Positions 43,713-55,786 of a stretch of DNA of 64,000 nucleotides are shown in pieces. The notes under the pieces were generated by a model. That model saw only the letters and a list, made by a program, of their open reading frames with translations. It did no database searches and had not been told where the DNA came from. Each line of letters opens with the position of its first letter. The stretch's first letter is position 1. The position numbers and the translations under genes were made by a program. The stretch comes from Cryptomeria japonica (Eukaryota; Streptophyta; Pinopsida; Cupressales; Cupressaceae): positions 188,340,391 through 188,404,390 of the forward strand of contig NC_081406.1 of the NCBI RefSeq assembly GCF_030272615.1, read 5' to 3'.

Positions 43713-46700
43713 ATGGCTTCCGCATCTCATACCAGTTCAAGCACATCCATTGAGGCAGAAAGTTTCATTCAGAGGAAGTCGAAGTATAATGCTTTGTCAC
43801 AAGTTCCAACTAGAGTCATAGTCGAAGAAGGAATTTCTGACTATATTGATTGCAAGATAGAAGACCTAGGGTCCTTAGCCATTCATACTCAATTAGGTCT
43901 ATTTTGCGAAAAGGACAAAAGGATCAAACCGAAGTTCAGTATCCTAGAGAAGAAGAAACTCCATAATGCGGTATATTTTCTGGAAGACTTCATAGATGAT
44001 CACATCAGGATCATCTTGAGCAGAGTCCATGGTGACAAGATGTACCTGGAGAGAACGCATGATATCACGCCTGAGGCAATTCATGCAATCACCGATTTTT
44101 GCAACACAAGGGAAGTGCCAACCCTAAGAACGGTAAGCAAAATGAAAATGACCAAGCTCACCGGTTTGACAAGTGATTCACGAGGTATGACAGTTAATCC
44201 TATCAAGGATGAAATGGTAAAATATGCCTGCATGGTGATAGGCTACAGAACATTCTTAGCCAGCAGGATTAATTTTGTATCTGCTGCAGCGGTAAATGCT
44301 GCTTACAGGATGATTATAGAGGATAAATCATTTGACTTATGCACCGGTATGCAGAGGCAACTCTTGTTAAATCTTAAGGCAATCAAAAAGGATAATTCAC
44401 TGAGATTTAAGTTTGGACAACTACTGGTAGGGTTGTTTTTCTATTTCCAAGGCTACTTTCTGGGTGTAGGAGATGTCTAGTGGTCCCCTGACCAACCGGT
44501 AACCAAGCAGATAAAGGAAAGTGTGCAAGCCATTGGAACTGGCTACCTTGAGGCACTAAACAAATACTTTGATGAGTTTAGAAGAAAGATGAGTCAGAGG
44601 GTATGAATCTCAGGTGACATAGTGAAGAAGTATGAAGATGACATCTGTTTCACTATTTAGGTGGACAAATGTCTAATGGAGGCTGTTGAGCCTAGAATGG
44701 AGGAAGTGGAGCCTATGGACTATGAGGTCATGTTTGACATGTTGGAAGGGTATGCTTCAGCCCTTGTTGCCTCGCCTCTTGATCCAAATGCTAAGTGAAC
44801 CGGAACCTACTTGGAGAGGATCGCACCAGTTGAAGAACCATCTATGAAGAAGGGAAAAGAACCGATAGCTAAGAAAGCTAAGGCAGTGCCTGCAACATCA
44901 GCACCTGCTACCACTGCGACTCCAAGAGTGACCAAGTGGTCACTAGCAAAGAAGAAACCAGAGGTAACACCGTCAAAAGTCTTCGAAAGAAAGAGGAAGA
45001 CTAAGGCAAATGAACCAGACTCTGAAGAAACTGAGTCTGATGAATAGCCAAAGAAGGCTAGACAGACCAAGAAGATAAAAAAAAATGAACCGGCAACATC
45101 CGCATTGGTAAATATAGATATCTCCTCTTACAAACCTTTGACACATTGTCAAAGAATAGTAAAAAATATTAGGAGAAAGTTACTTCATGATTTAATAGAT
45201 TATTATGATGAATTCAATAGTGAAGAAAAAGATGAAGTATTGGAGGAAATCATTCTTTATTTATGTAAAAATGACCGGTCACCATCAAAGATTAAATCTT
45301 AGATACCGGATTCATTATTTAAAGCATTGGATAACAAATGGTGCATTGCCATTGAAAAGGAGCAAGATATTAGGGACAAATTTTTTGCATAGTACTTCCC
45401 CAAACTCTCAAATTCAGAATTATTTGATGTATTGGATCAAAATAAAGGTCTCTTCTTCACAAGGAGAAGAAGACTCTGGTTGTTGGAGGGGAGAGTTGAT
45501 GATGTAGAAAAGGATACACATCAACACATGGCCCATGCTATTAGCTTTCATAAAGCTCGAATGGCCAACCTCCAAGTGGAAAAGGAACCGGTTATTTCCA
45601 AACCGGATGAGGTTTTTGATGAGGAAGGAAACCTAGTGGAGGAACCAATCGACACCATAGATGTCGATGCCCTAGATATAGAAGATGTCACTTAGGACAT
45701 ACCTTCTGAGGGAACTAAACAGGGGCAATACGCTAATCAGGGTGGTGAACAAGCTGTGGACACACAACAAATGGCAAAAGAATAGGAAGAGAAAAAGAAG
45801 AAGGATGAAGATGAGAAACAGAAAAAAGAGGAAGAGGAGAAAAGAAAAGATGAAGAGAAGAAGAAGCAAGAAGAAGAAAGGAAGAAGAAAGAAGAAGAGG
45901 ACAAGGAAGAAAAGAAGAAGAAGGAAGAAGAAGAAAAGAGAAAGAAGGAAGAGGAAGAAAAGAAGAAGAAAGAAGAGGAGAAGAAGAAGAAGGAAGAGGA
46001 AGAGAAGAAGAAGGAAGAGGAAGAGAAGAAGAAAAAGGAAGAGGAAGAGAAGAAGAAGAGGGAAGAAGAAGAAAAGGAAGAGCAAAAGAGGAGAGTAGAG
46101 GAGAAGAAAAAGGCAGAGGAAGACAAGGAAGAAGAGAAGAGAAGAGAAGCAGAAAAGAAGAAAGTTGAAGAAGACAAGGAATGAGAAGCAGCAAAAAGCT
46201 CTCAGGTGGAGACTCCGAAGGCAACCGTTAGTCAACCTTCACCGGTTGATCTCTCTAGTCCTATCAATCTCCAATCTGCAAGTGAGTCAGATCTTATGCA
46301 GAGCATCAAGGTTGCTCAAGAGTGCCTTGAGATCATTCGCAGGAAAAAGGAACAGGACATCATTCAGGCAACTGTAGACACACTTATCGGTTTAATCCCC
46401 AATACTAATCTTCCTGACATTGATTCATCACTAGCACAACTCAAACTTCTGTGTAAAATAGTGGATGATCAGGTGCAGGGTCTAGAAGAAGAAACATAGG
46501 CCAATGTAAATAAAGAGCACCAAAAGGCTCTTAATGTTTCTCTCGTGAAGAAATTAAATGAGCTTAGGACTGAACTGTTAAAGGATCAAAAGGACATAAG
46601 GAGTGTCTTGGATGAGGGAAACTTGCTACTTAGCAAAATTTGTCAACCTCATTTGTTCTATGATGATGTGCTAGCAAAGAAGTAACAACTTCAAATGGAC

Positions 46701-47072
46701 TTACAGTCCTACTTAAGCACATTCAAGACTCCTTACGACTCCTTTGTAGCATATAGGCAAACCATTCACTGGTTCCAGATCCAATCAGCCAAGATAGAGA
46801 AAGAGATCAACACAAGGTCTAGGGATTTGCAGGAGCTTCAACTGGTATTACTTCCATGACTACAAACTCTTCAGAAATGCTATCTAAACCTAGATGCCCT
46901 GACAGTCACACAAGAATTGAGCACAATAGATGCTATGGAGGAACAGGTATCACAAATGTAGACGGAGAAGGAAGTGGCGACCTCCCTACTTGAGTCCTGG
47001 TCTCTTTCCATGAAACAATTTTTGCAGGACTATAAAGCGGTTTTTGACAAGTATTATTCATTATTGTCATAA
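43713..47072 (+). pseudogene. ORF2: large protein of unknown function with Lys/Glu helix
   Basis: 1119 codons stay in one frame from ATG 43713 (MASASHTSSSTS) to TAA 47070. About fourteen internal stops occur (among them 44478, 44604, 44658, 44796, 45045, 45300, 45390, 45693, 45783, 46182, 46497, 46683, 46857, 46959) but no frameshift. Residues 1-255 form a globular-looking block (ISDYIDCKIEDLGSLAIH, HDITPEAIHAITDFCN, FKFGQLLVGLFFYFQGYF). 370-445 is Lys/Pro/Thr-rich, 465-660 mixed acidic, about 690-823 nearly pure Lys/Glu/Arg, and 830-1119 helical. No RT, integrase, protease or RNase H motif, signal peptide or clear membrane anchor. I do not recognise the family. It occupies the place where some plant Copia elements carry an extra 3' ORF. 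Confidence 0.75.
45783..46184 (+). repeat. Lys/Glu-coding purine repeat within ORF2
   Basis: About 400 bp almost entirely of AAG, GAA and GAG codons, with units of the KKKEEEE kind. In the ORF2 frame it would form a single charged alpha helix of about 134 residues. The opposite strand gives long but meaningless Ser/Leu/Phe ORFs. Confidence 0.9.
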
Positions 47073-47417
47073 AATCTTATATATATATATGGAAATAGGT
47101 TTTTCAGCGGTACTTTGTCATTGTTGGCAAAGGGGGAGAAGTATATGGTTTTAAAATTTTGAAACTTTGATATAACAGGGGAGAAGTATATAAGAGGGAG
47201 AATTATCTATTTTGAAATTTTGATATATGCTGTGATATATGCTATATGCTCTGATGATTATACTCTGAATGCAAAATTGCTATACACTCTGTTGATTAAG
47301 GGATAGTATATATGCTTAGGGGGAGCAATTTTGTTAATGACAAGTTTTTGTTGTAAAACACTTAGATGTCAAAATTTTATTTTCCTAAGTGTTGCCATCA
47401 ATGCCAAAGGGGGAGAT
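47073..47417 (+). other. 3' untranslated region with repeated PPT-like motifs
   Basis: AAAGGGGGAGAA (47129-47140), CAGGGGAGAAG (about 47176-47186), TTAGGGGGAGCAA (47316-47328) and the true PPT AAAGGGGGAGAT (47406-47417) directly before the 3' LTR. The wording GCCATCAATGCCAAAGGGGG before the PPT is the same as in the Copia elements here. Confidence 0.8.
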
Positions 47418-48562
47418 TGTTGGCATTTTTGATGTTTATGTTGTGATTGTCATTGATGGACACACACTTGTATTGAGATCCCCTTTATATGTATGAGCTC
47501 ATGCTCAACTGGTATGTTGTATTCTAGTCTTTAGACTAGTAGTGATTTTGCAGAATGTGTTTCCCAGTCTGAAGCGGCATGTCGACCCCAAGCGGTTCGT
47601 AGATCACAAGTGGTACAAGGGTGCAAAGCGGCACAACACATTCTTACCAGTCTTCATTTTTGTCAAACTGGCAACCGGTATTTTGTATGAATCGGTAATA
47701 CTCTGTGATGAGTTACCAACTAGCATTTTATGATGAGTTACCAATCCACCAATTGTTTGACGGTGCCGACACACTAACAATAATTCCTGTGTCATGTTAC
47801 TAAGTATGTCTAGGTTCATTGAACCTAGGAAATTGTAAAGAAATCCTATTGGACCAACATGAAATCAGATTCCTTTAAAAGGACATCATGTCTAGGGTTT
47901 TAGGTTGTTGCAAAAAGGATTAATGTTGAGCTAGGGTTTAAGGTGGATGTTGAGTTGTTGGAAGAGCAATCTTATCTAAGAAGATCAAGTTGTAACTAAG
48001 AGAGAGATAGAGAAGACTGAAGTAATGCTGGAATGCATTAGCTGTGAGCAATACTAGATCTAACCAAGCAGTTTGTGCTATTAGATAGATCAAACACTTG
48101 TTGATTACTCACATCTTTAATAAGTTAGTAGCCCCTAACCAGGTAGGCCTCAAAGCCTTTGCAAAATCCTCTAACAAGGTGGTTCACACATGTGAATCTA
48201 AAATCCTCTAACAAGGTAGTCTTTAATCAGACTTATCTCCTAACAGAGATTAAGATTCCTAACAAGATCTATTCTGGTGAAGAACATTGTAAGACCTTAA
48301 CCGGTCTAGTTTCTATTTTACAGATAGTGACTTGTGAGTTCCATCTCATCGTGGTTTTTCCCAGTTGAGTTTCCATGTCAAATATCTTGTGTTATGGTTG
48401 TATTGCTTTTGTGGGTGAATGTTTTATTCGCATTTTGGTTTTTATGTGTGGTAACCGGTTTGACTGTCAGACTGCTTTACTAGTTTATCTTTAGACTATG
48501 TAAGTGTTTTAGTGCAAAGATTTTTGGCATACTAATTCACCCCCCCCTCTTAGCATTCATCA
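47418..48562 (+). repeat. 3' LTR of the polymerase-less element
   Basis: 1145 bp, partner of 40782-41941, ending CATTCATCA next to the duplication GTAGG. Its hairpin block (about 48345-48380) has lost pairs through transitions. Confidence 0.95.
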
Positions 48563-48567
48563 GTAGG

Positions 48568-50157
48568 GCATTAATGTCATGTTCGATCAACTACCATTGG
48601 GAAATTAGGCACACTCAAACTTGTGGGACCAGGTGGAGTTGGTGCCTAGTACCTACACAATATCATCAAGGAACACACACACACACATTCATTATATCAA
48701 CATAGTTAGGTGAAAGATAATTATAAAATCACATCCTTCTCATGATGTGTGATGTAATATCATCCCTTGCACAATTTCATATAGTTAAACAATATATACA
48801 TAGATATAGCATAATCAAACAACCATCATCCATATCTAGTAAGACAATCAAAATTAGGGTTACAACAAGATATAACATCATCAGTAGTAAACATAAACCA
48901 TATCATCTAAGAAATGTATTATCACCAAGTCCATTAAATAGTAAGCCCTAGCATCATCAAGTAGCCCTAAACATTGAATCATCATCATAAATATCATAAC
49001 GTATCTACTGATATGAAGAAGTATCTCAGACATGAAAGAACAAAGCATAAAACAAGGAATATCAAAACATGAGAAGAGTCCATCACTATCTATCATAAAC
49101 ATCATAGAGTATGAATCATGGAGGGGTACTACAACTGGTGAACTCGATATTAAATATACTCCAATTTGATCAAATTATAAATTTTAATGATTTTGTAGGT
49201 CACTGGTGATGCAAATGAAGATATTGCAATGCAATTGACAAAATTTTGATGCATATATTTATTTTTAATGCAATTGATTCTATGTGCAACATAATTGTCT
49301 AATTAGAAATGGTTTTTATTTCATAAGGTTATTTGTAAAAAAATCAATCATAATTATAGCAAAGTGTATAATCACAAAAGACTTGAATTTACAAATTTAT
49401 CTATAATGCAACTCATCTTAAGTTCAATGCATTTTTTAGGTTTAATAATCTAATTGATATGCAAACTTAATCTATTTATTCACTGAATATGGTAATTAAT
49501 CAAATAAAAAGGATTAAGTTTTTCTACAATTCAATCTTAATTTACACATTATAACATTATCATAGTATCATTAAATGACCATCTCCATAGAAGCACAATT
49601 AGGATATTTACACATTATACCTAAGAACCCTCAAATATGTATAATAAACCAAATGCTAATTTCATTTGAAGAGAGTTCTTGCATCACATGCATTCTCATC
49701 TATTGAGATGATGTAATGTCATCCCTTTCCATCCATCATCCATAAAATATAACCATGTTGCATTCTTGAGTTAACTATAGTAGTAGGAACTTAATCATCA
49801 CAGTGACTACTAGGACTAACAAATATCTCTATCTCCACTAATTATTGTTATACTGCTTACATCTCCTGCATTAAAGTGTAGGTTCAATATCATAATACCT
49901 GTTTATTCATGTGAGGGTTAGAGGGGTATTACATAAATAGCATCCCATAGACATTTGATCTATTAAACATTTTTATTTTCATTTTTCACATCTCAAATTT
50001 ATGTTTAGAAAAACTTTCCACCTTTATTTTCCCCGATGAACCTTTCATCTAAAATTCCTACAATAAGATCACAAAGTATCTTTTACACAAGATCCCACTC
50101 AAATTTGGATTAATTAAAAAAACCCAACAACTCACAACTAAAATCAAAGGTGATCAA
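48568..50157. other. AT-rich spacer, possible old Gypsy LTR ends
   Basis: No coding signal. Minus-strand TGTAGTACCCCTCC (start near 49131) and TGTAATACCCCTC (start near 49935) look like Gypsy-type LTR starts, but ends and duplications could not be matched. The sequence from 48568 continues the target interrupted at 40781. Confidence 0.4.
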
Positions 50158-51120
50158 GCTCTTATACCACTTGTAAGGAAATTAAAGTAGTGAAACAACT
50201 TCCTACAATAATCTTAAGAGGAGGGTTATGCAAAAATATTCAGATTTATACAATGGTTACAAAAATAAACGTAAGTACCATTTACACCACAACACTTATT
50301 TACATGGGAAGAAACCATTTCAAGAGAAAAAATCCCACACTCCAAAATTCATCCAATATATTATTCAAAAATCATGGTGCAAAAATTGCAATACAACAGT
50401 AGAGAAAACTTTTCATAGGAATGTCACCAAGTAGATGCAACTCAACAACTATTAGAGTCTCACAATCAATCAAAACACAATTGCAATAAATTTCTCTCAT
50501 AAAATAGGGTTTCTTTCTAGGTAAAATAAAGCCAACATAATCTCTACCATCAAATCCAAGATCAAACAATAAACGATCCAAATTACAATAATAGAACAAA
50601 CATAAAATGTGGATTTTGAGGGCACTACCTCTGAACCCTTGTCGAGGTGTGTGGCATCTATACCTTTGCCCCCTATTTGTAGGACACATGATCAAAGAAT
50701 TCCACCACTTCTCATTCTCAAATTTATGGGAAAATAATAGTGGTGAACAAAACCTTACCTCACCTCTTGAGAAGATATAACCAAAAGGGTATGAAGAAGT
50801 GGGATGATAATTCACATGTATTCAACATTTTAACAATAGATTAATCCATAAGTCACAAGGGGGCTTCACTTAGTAAACCTTGGTTATATCACCTGCGTTC
50901 ATAACATACTAAAGAATCCCCCTATTTTTGAAAAATATTGCGCTAAAATCCTTTTTTCCAACCCCCTCCTAATACACAACCTGAATTAGAAGCCCCATAT
51001 TTGCACAAAATATTTCATTTTTTATAGCCCAAATTAAAAACCCCCCTATTTTCACCAATGGGCAATATATTGTACCCTCATTTTAGGGATATTAAACCCC
51101 CCCAATTTGAATGCACGTGA
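50158..51120 (-). repeat. Probable LTR with adjacent primer site
   Basis: Minus-strand TGGTATAAGAGC (50158-50169) is an initiator-Met-type PBS. An LTR would start 2 bp away at 50172 (TGTAAGG on the plus strand) and extend right to an undefined end near 51120. It includes a 147-codon minus ORF (50372-50815) without recognisable domain, most likely LTR sequence that happens to be open. The body of the element, expected to the left, is not recognisable. Confidence 0.4.
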
Positions 51121-51689
51121 TATGATATTGCATATTTAGTGAAGCCCCCATGATACATCAACTAGTTGTCACTTTTTAAGATGTGCTTTAGTTGCTTGAT
51201 ATCTAGTCCCTTAAATTTTTCTATGAAATGATCACACGAAAGTTTCTATGGTCAACATTAGTAGTGTAATTACCCATAGCTAAAATTTAATGTAAAGTAC
51301 TTAGATCTAAAATACCCATAACAAATATTAATGAGAAATGCATTAGATCTAAAACATCAATATAAATATAAAATGATTGCAAATATTTTAACAATTACAA
51401 AGATATTATCAAAATGTTCATAACACTATTAAAATTGTCCAAAAACCAAAGGTTTTTCATCTTATGATCTCTCAATCCAAGGGTTTTCATCCTTAGATCC
51501 TCCAAGCTATCTATGAGAACACCTTGAAAAATATCCTATAATAGATGCAAAGACCAAGGAATACCCTTAATTGTGTCAATGTAGTAGGAAGATGTCAATC
51601 AAACATGAATTGGATCTTCTATTGATCCACTTGTACAATTTGAGCATTAATGGTATGGCTGAAGTATAACTATATGTCACCCCAAATTC

Positions 51690-53395
51690 ACATTTTGATT
51701 CTTTTTCAAAGAGAAAATATCAATATTTAAAGAACTGTATCCAAATATATTTAAATTATATTCCCAAGTCTTGTAAATTATAATATCATCAAAGAAAACC
51801 AAATTAATCAATGGTTCACACATTACTAGAAAGTAGCTAGTGCAATTGTCAAGCCAAAAGGCATGAAGAAGAATTTGAAATGACCAAAGTGACTCATGAA
51901 TGTTTTTTTATGCACATCCCCTTCCCTTACATAGATCTAATGGTAACCTAATATGAAATCAATCTTTGAAAAATACATATCTCCATGCAATTCATCAATG
52001 AGCTTGTCAATTCTAGAAATGCAATACTAGAACCTATTGTTGACGGTCTTCTTATTCAAAGCTTTGTAACCAATACACATGCATATGGTGCAATCATTTT
52101 TCTTCACATGAACCATATATGAGACAAATGGGTTAGATATGGACCCGATGTGACCCATCTCCAAGGGATATTATTTTATGGCCTTTCTTATCTCCTCTTT
52201 ATACATTCTTGGGTGGTAACAATATATAGTCACAATAGGCTTAGAACTTGAGTCCATCTCTATGATTTACAAGTCTTCTATCTTGTGGTAGTACTAGAGG
52301 AAAATCACTAAACAACATATGATTCCTATCCAAAATACTCTAAATACCAACATGATAAGTGCATTTCTTACTCATGGAGAAATTTATAGGTATAACCAAA
52401 TAGCTTGTTTCCATGTAACTTTTCCCTAGGATAAGACCCTCTCCATTATTTAAGCTATAGCCAATTGCAATTTTCCATTAGACTTGAACTTAAGATCTAG
52501 AGATTGACAATCTATGAAAACTTACTAATTGAGTATAACCATTTCACACCTAAAACCATGTCAGTATCCCTTAAACCCACAACATAGAAATCATCAAATA
52601 CCTTATGGTCTCCCAAGGCTATTTTGAATTGCTAGATTATTTTACAACATGCAATGGTGAATCGTTAAGTAGAAATTGCATTGAACCCTTTAAAATCCTC
52701 AACTTTCAATTCTCATTTAACCACCAAAATTTCATCAATGAAATTGTGGGTTGTCCCACAATCAATAAGAACTATGATCGATAGCTCCAATAGCACTCCT
52801 CAAACTCTTAAATGATGACACTACTCTTAAATAAGTGTACCTCCATTAGCATTTTCACCCACCATTTTTTAAGGTCCATTCTCTTCTACAACTAGTTGTG
52901 GCTTAGGTTCTTAGAAATCTAAATCAGCATTTGCCATTACATCAATGTAATGGACTTTGCCTATGCCAAGGTGTCTATGACTAGGTCCACATGGGTCCTT
53001 TAGAAAAAATATAGCTTCCTCTATCTTTGTTCATTTTTGTTGTAGTCCTAAACTTTCTTCACTATATGTGGTTTAAGGAATGATTCTTTTTCCAAATAGA
53101 AAAGTGATTCATTTTCAAAAAATGTTAGAAATCGTTATTGCACCTTGTTGAAATTTAGAAACATAGGATTCCATAGTGTTCTTTGAAATACTCATTCTCA
53201 TTATTTTTCTTAAAGTGGTCCAAAAAATTTTGCCTAAAATTATCGAATGTTTTCACAAGGTTGTTTATGTCTAACTAAACCATAGTGCCACCAATCACAA
53301 GCAACACCTTTTAAATCAAATGTAACAAACTTAACTACATCTTCCTCCTTCGGCTAAATCTTGTAGTAGCCATCAAAGGTGGGAGAAATCAACTT
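51690..53395 (-). pseudogene. Heavily decayed Gypsy gag-protease-RT relic
   Basis: No long ORF remains, but minus-strand translation shows a Gypsy order. Gag fragment FDGYYK, then VKFVTFDLKGVACDWWHYGL (about 53290-53390). Protease VLIDCGTTHNFIDE (about 52735-52780) with its catalytic Asp. RT pieces YMVHVKKNDCT, YKALNKKTVNNRF, RIDKLIDELHGDMYFSKIDF, FFMPFGLTIA and VFFDDIIIY (about 51780-52150). Stops and frameshifts are frequent. It is older than the other elements here. Confidence 0.8.
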
Positions 53396-53439
53396 ATTTG
53401 TTAATTTTTGTTGTCGTATTATCTTTCTATTGTTGTTAT

Positions 53440-54340
53440 TGTCATCTAAATTAAAGATTTGATTAAAATCCTTTTCTTCTAGCCTAACCTATTAATTAAA
53501 CTAAGGTTTGATTAAGTACCCTCTAGCCATTTAATTGAATAAATCTTATTTATTTAATTAAAAACCCTTTTCATTTTTTATTGAATTTACAAATGATTAA
53601 AATCCTTTTGCATTTAAATAAATCATTATTTATTTGTGAATAGTCCCCCCACTTGCAAAATCCTACAAATGCAAGTTGCATCCCTTTTGGCTAAAATAAA
53701 TCTTTTATTTTATCTATAAATACCTATTTTCATCCACTTGCATTCTCCTACATTTTCCATTAGCATGATAATATTCTTCTAGAACCCCTCTAACTCCCCA
53801 TTAATTAGCCTAATTCCTCTAATCATGTCACATCCAAAAATTTGGGGGAGTCACTTCTCCAAATTTGGGGAAAGTCTTCAAAATGTGTTGAACAATCTAC
53901 CTTCTTCAACAAGTTAACTTGTTGAGTCTTCCAAACTTGTAAGGTTATCTAACTTTCACCATTTTAACCTCCAAAGTCTTGAAAGAGCATTTAATGCCTC
54001 TTACAAGACATCACCCTAGCCCATGATGGTTGTCCCTTTGGCCATCCCTCAACTTTGCACAAGAGTTTACCTCTTGGACAATAGCATGCTCCCTTGGATA
54101 ATAGCATTATCCAATGATGTCATCTCTTGAGGTTATACCTAATTCTTACTTAGCATGCAATGCTATCTTAGCATCCTCTCAAGCCATCTCAAGGTGACAT
54201 TTGTCAACTTGGGATTGGATTGATAACTTTCAATCCTAGCCCTTGTTAAGATTGCGCAATCTTGGCCATCCATTTCTTCAATCTATCCATGAATCATCTT
54301 TTGCATCCATATTATAGTTATTTTTTTGTGCAGTTTATCA
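53440..54340 (+). repeat. Probable decayed Tat-like LTR
   Basis: TGTCATCTAAATTAAAG at 53440 resembles the LTR starts at 15004 and 29727. It is followed by AT-rich near-palindromes (AATAAATCTTATTTATTTAATT, about 53540, in two halves) and a TATA box (CTATAAATACC, about 53715). The end is not defined; Copia-3 begins at 54347. Confidence 0.4.
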
Positions 54341-54346
54341 AGTAGC

Positions 54347-55433
54347 AGTTAGGCTAACCAGTGGACAACTAAGAGGGGGGGTCAATCAATTGTCAACAAA
54401 TTATATTAATCAAACCACTTTATAACTTTTAATCGGAGCACATAAACATTGAATAACAAAATAGAAGAAACAGATACCGGTAGGCAATAGAAGTTAAGAA
54501 TGAAATAAATAATTAACACAATGCAACCATACCACATAACACCATGATTTGTACGTGGAAAAACTAGTAAAGGGAAAAACCATGGTGGGAAGCCTACCCA
54601 CAGTCAAATGATACTTTTGCAGAAAGTATGTGATAGAATAAGGGGCCTGCACATGCAGGAAGGCACACTTCCTAGAGCGTATTGTTCATTACAAAGGAGT
54701 CTCACTGACTATAGAAAGGTTATAACCACCTCAAGATAATTGGACAACAATATAGAAGAATGAACTTCCAATGATAGAATCTAGCATGCCTGATTACAGT
54801 CTTGGTTAAGCTCAATAACGGAGACCTTTGACCTCTTACATAAACCTATTTCGATCACCTATGATCAACCAAATCTCCTTCGCATATGATATTTCATTCC
54901 ACAACCATGATACATGATCTACAATGAGATCTTACATCAATTTATACAAACTCTAAGGCCTAAACCAATTAGGTCGGCCACCTAAAAGATATTACAATAA
55001 GATTATTACATACATCCATATTACAATGATATGTCATGTCATCTTTAGACCAAAACAACATTAACCATTCCATAAATAATCTTGGTAACGTAGAGAACAT
55101 GTTAACATGATACTGGTCCATAACCTAGATATGCACCAGACCTAATCTGGGTCTACCATGCCAAAGTGATGTCTCCAATCAATCGAGGCACGAACAAGGA
55201 TCACTGTTTGCATCCTAAATTTCATCTAGAAGCCGCACCAACACCACTTATGCATCCTGTCAAGGATTCTCAGTAAAAGATCTGTCGGTAAAACCTTAAA
55301 CCATTTCCAGTAACACAAGTTCTTCTACTGGTAACCAAAACCTGCTTGCCAGTAACCAACCTTAAAAACTAGTGTTGACATCAATGACGAAACATCAATG
55401 CAACACATAATCAATTCCTTCATATTGCCAACA
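54347..55433 (-). repeat. 3' LTR of Copia-3
   Basis: 1087 bp ending GCCAACA at 55433, followed by the PPT (minus CCAAAGGGGGAGAT, 55434-55447). The plus-strand start AGTTAGG is a decayed TGTTAGG. PPT-like motifs recur at 55551-55565, 55627-55640 and 55699-55709. Confidence 0.87.
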
Positions 55434-55786
55434 ATCTCCCCCTTTGGCATTGATGGCAACACTAGTTGTGAAAAATAAAACATATAAGTGCCAAGAAGTG
55501 CCAAACATTTCTCATAGAAGACATAACAATGAAAAACTAAAAAGTCCCAGAAACTCCCCCTAAGGAGTGCAGTCCAATCTAAAACTGATATGAATTTTTC
55601 CCATAAACATTATTTTTCACATATAACTCTCCCCCTTTGACATCAATGCCAAAGATATGACATAGATATCAAAATTCTATGAGTCTCAAAGCTAACTACT
55701 CCCCCTGAGTAGTAGCACCGCTACATCAACCCAGAGCAAAGGATAAAGTTGACAATGCATACTGGATTGATGGTCTGCTCCATCAA

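Larger units (their letters stand above)
40782..48562 (+). mobile_element. Complete polymerase-less LTR retrotransposon with two long ORFs
   Basis: LTRs 40782-41941 and 47418-48562 are flanked by the perfect duplication GTAGG (40777-40781 and 48563-48567). The primer site is TGGTATCAGAGC (41944-41955) and the PPT AAAGGGGGAGAT (47406-47417). Inside are ORF1 (41992-43269, coiled coil and zinc knuckles) and ORF2 (43713-47072, unknown). I searched the internal 5.5 kb in reading for protease, integrase, RT and RNase H motifs and found none. It therefore could move only with another element's enzymes. The gap between the ORFs is only 443 bp, so a simple pol deletion would have had to be clean. Confidence 0.93.

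Noticed and set aside
45672-46235. Long minus-strand ORFs of Ser, Leu and Phe across ORF2
   Set aside because: They are the complement of the Lys/Glu purine repeat; any frame opposite AAG/GAG runs stays open. No domain.
50372-50815. 147-codon minus-strand ORF
   Set aside because: It falls in a probable LTR next to a primer site and shows no domain or retroelement motif; likely chance. It is the longest such ORF, so a database search would settle it.
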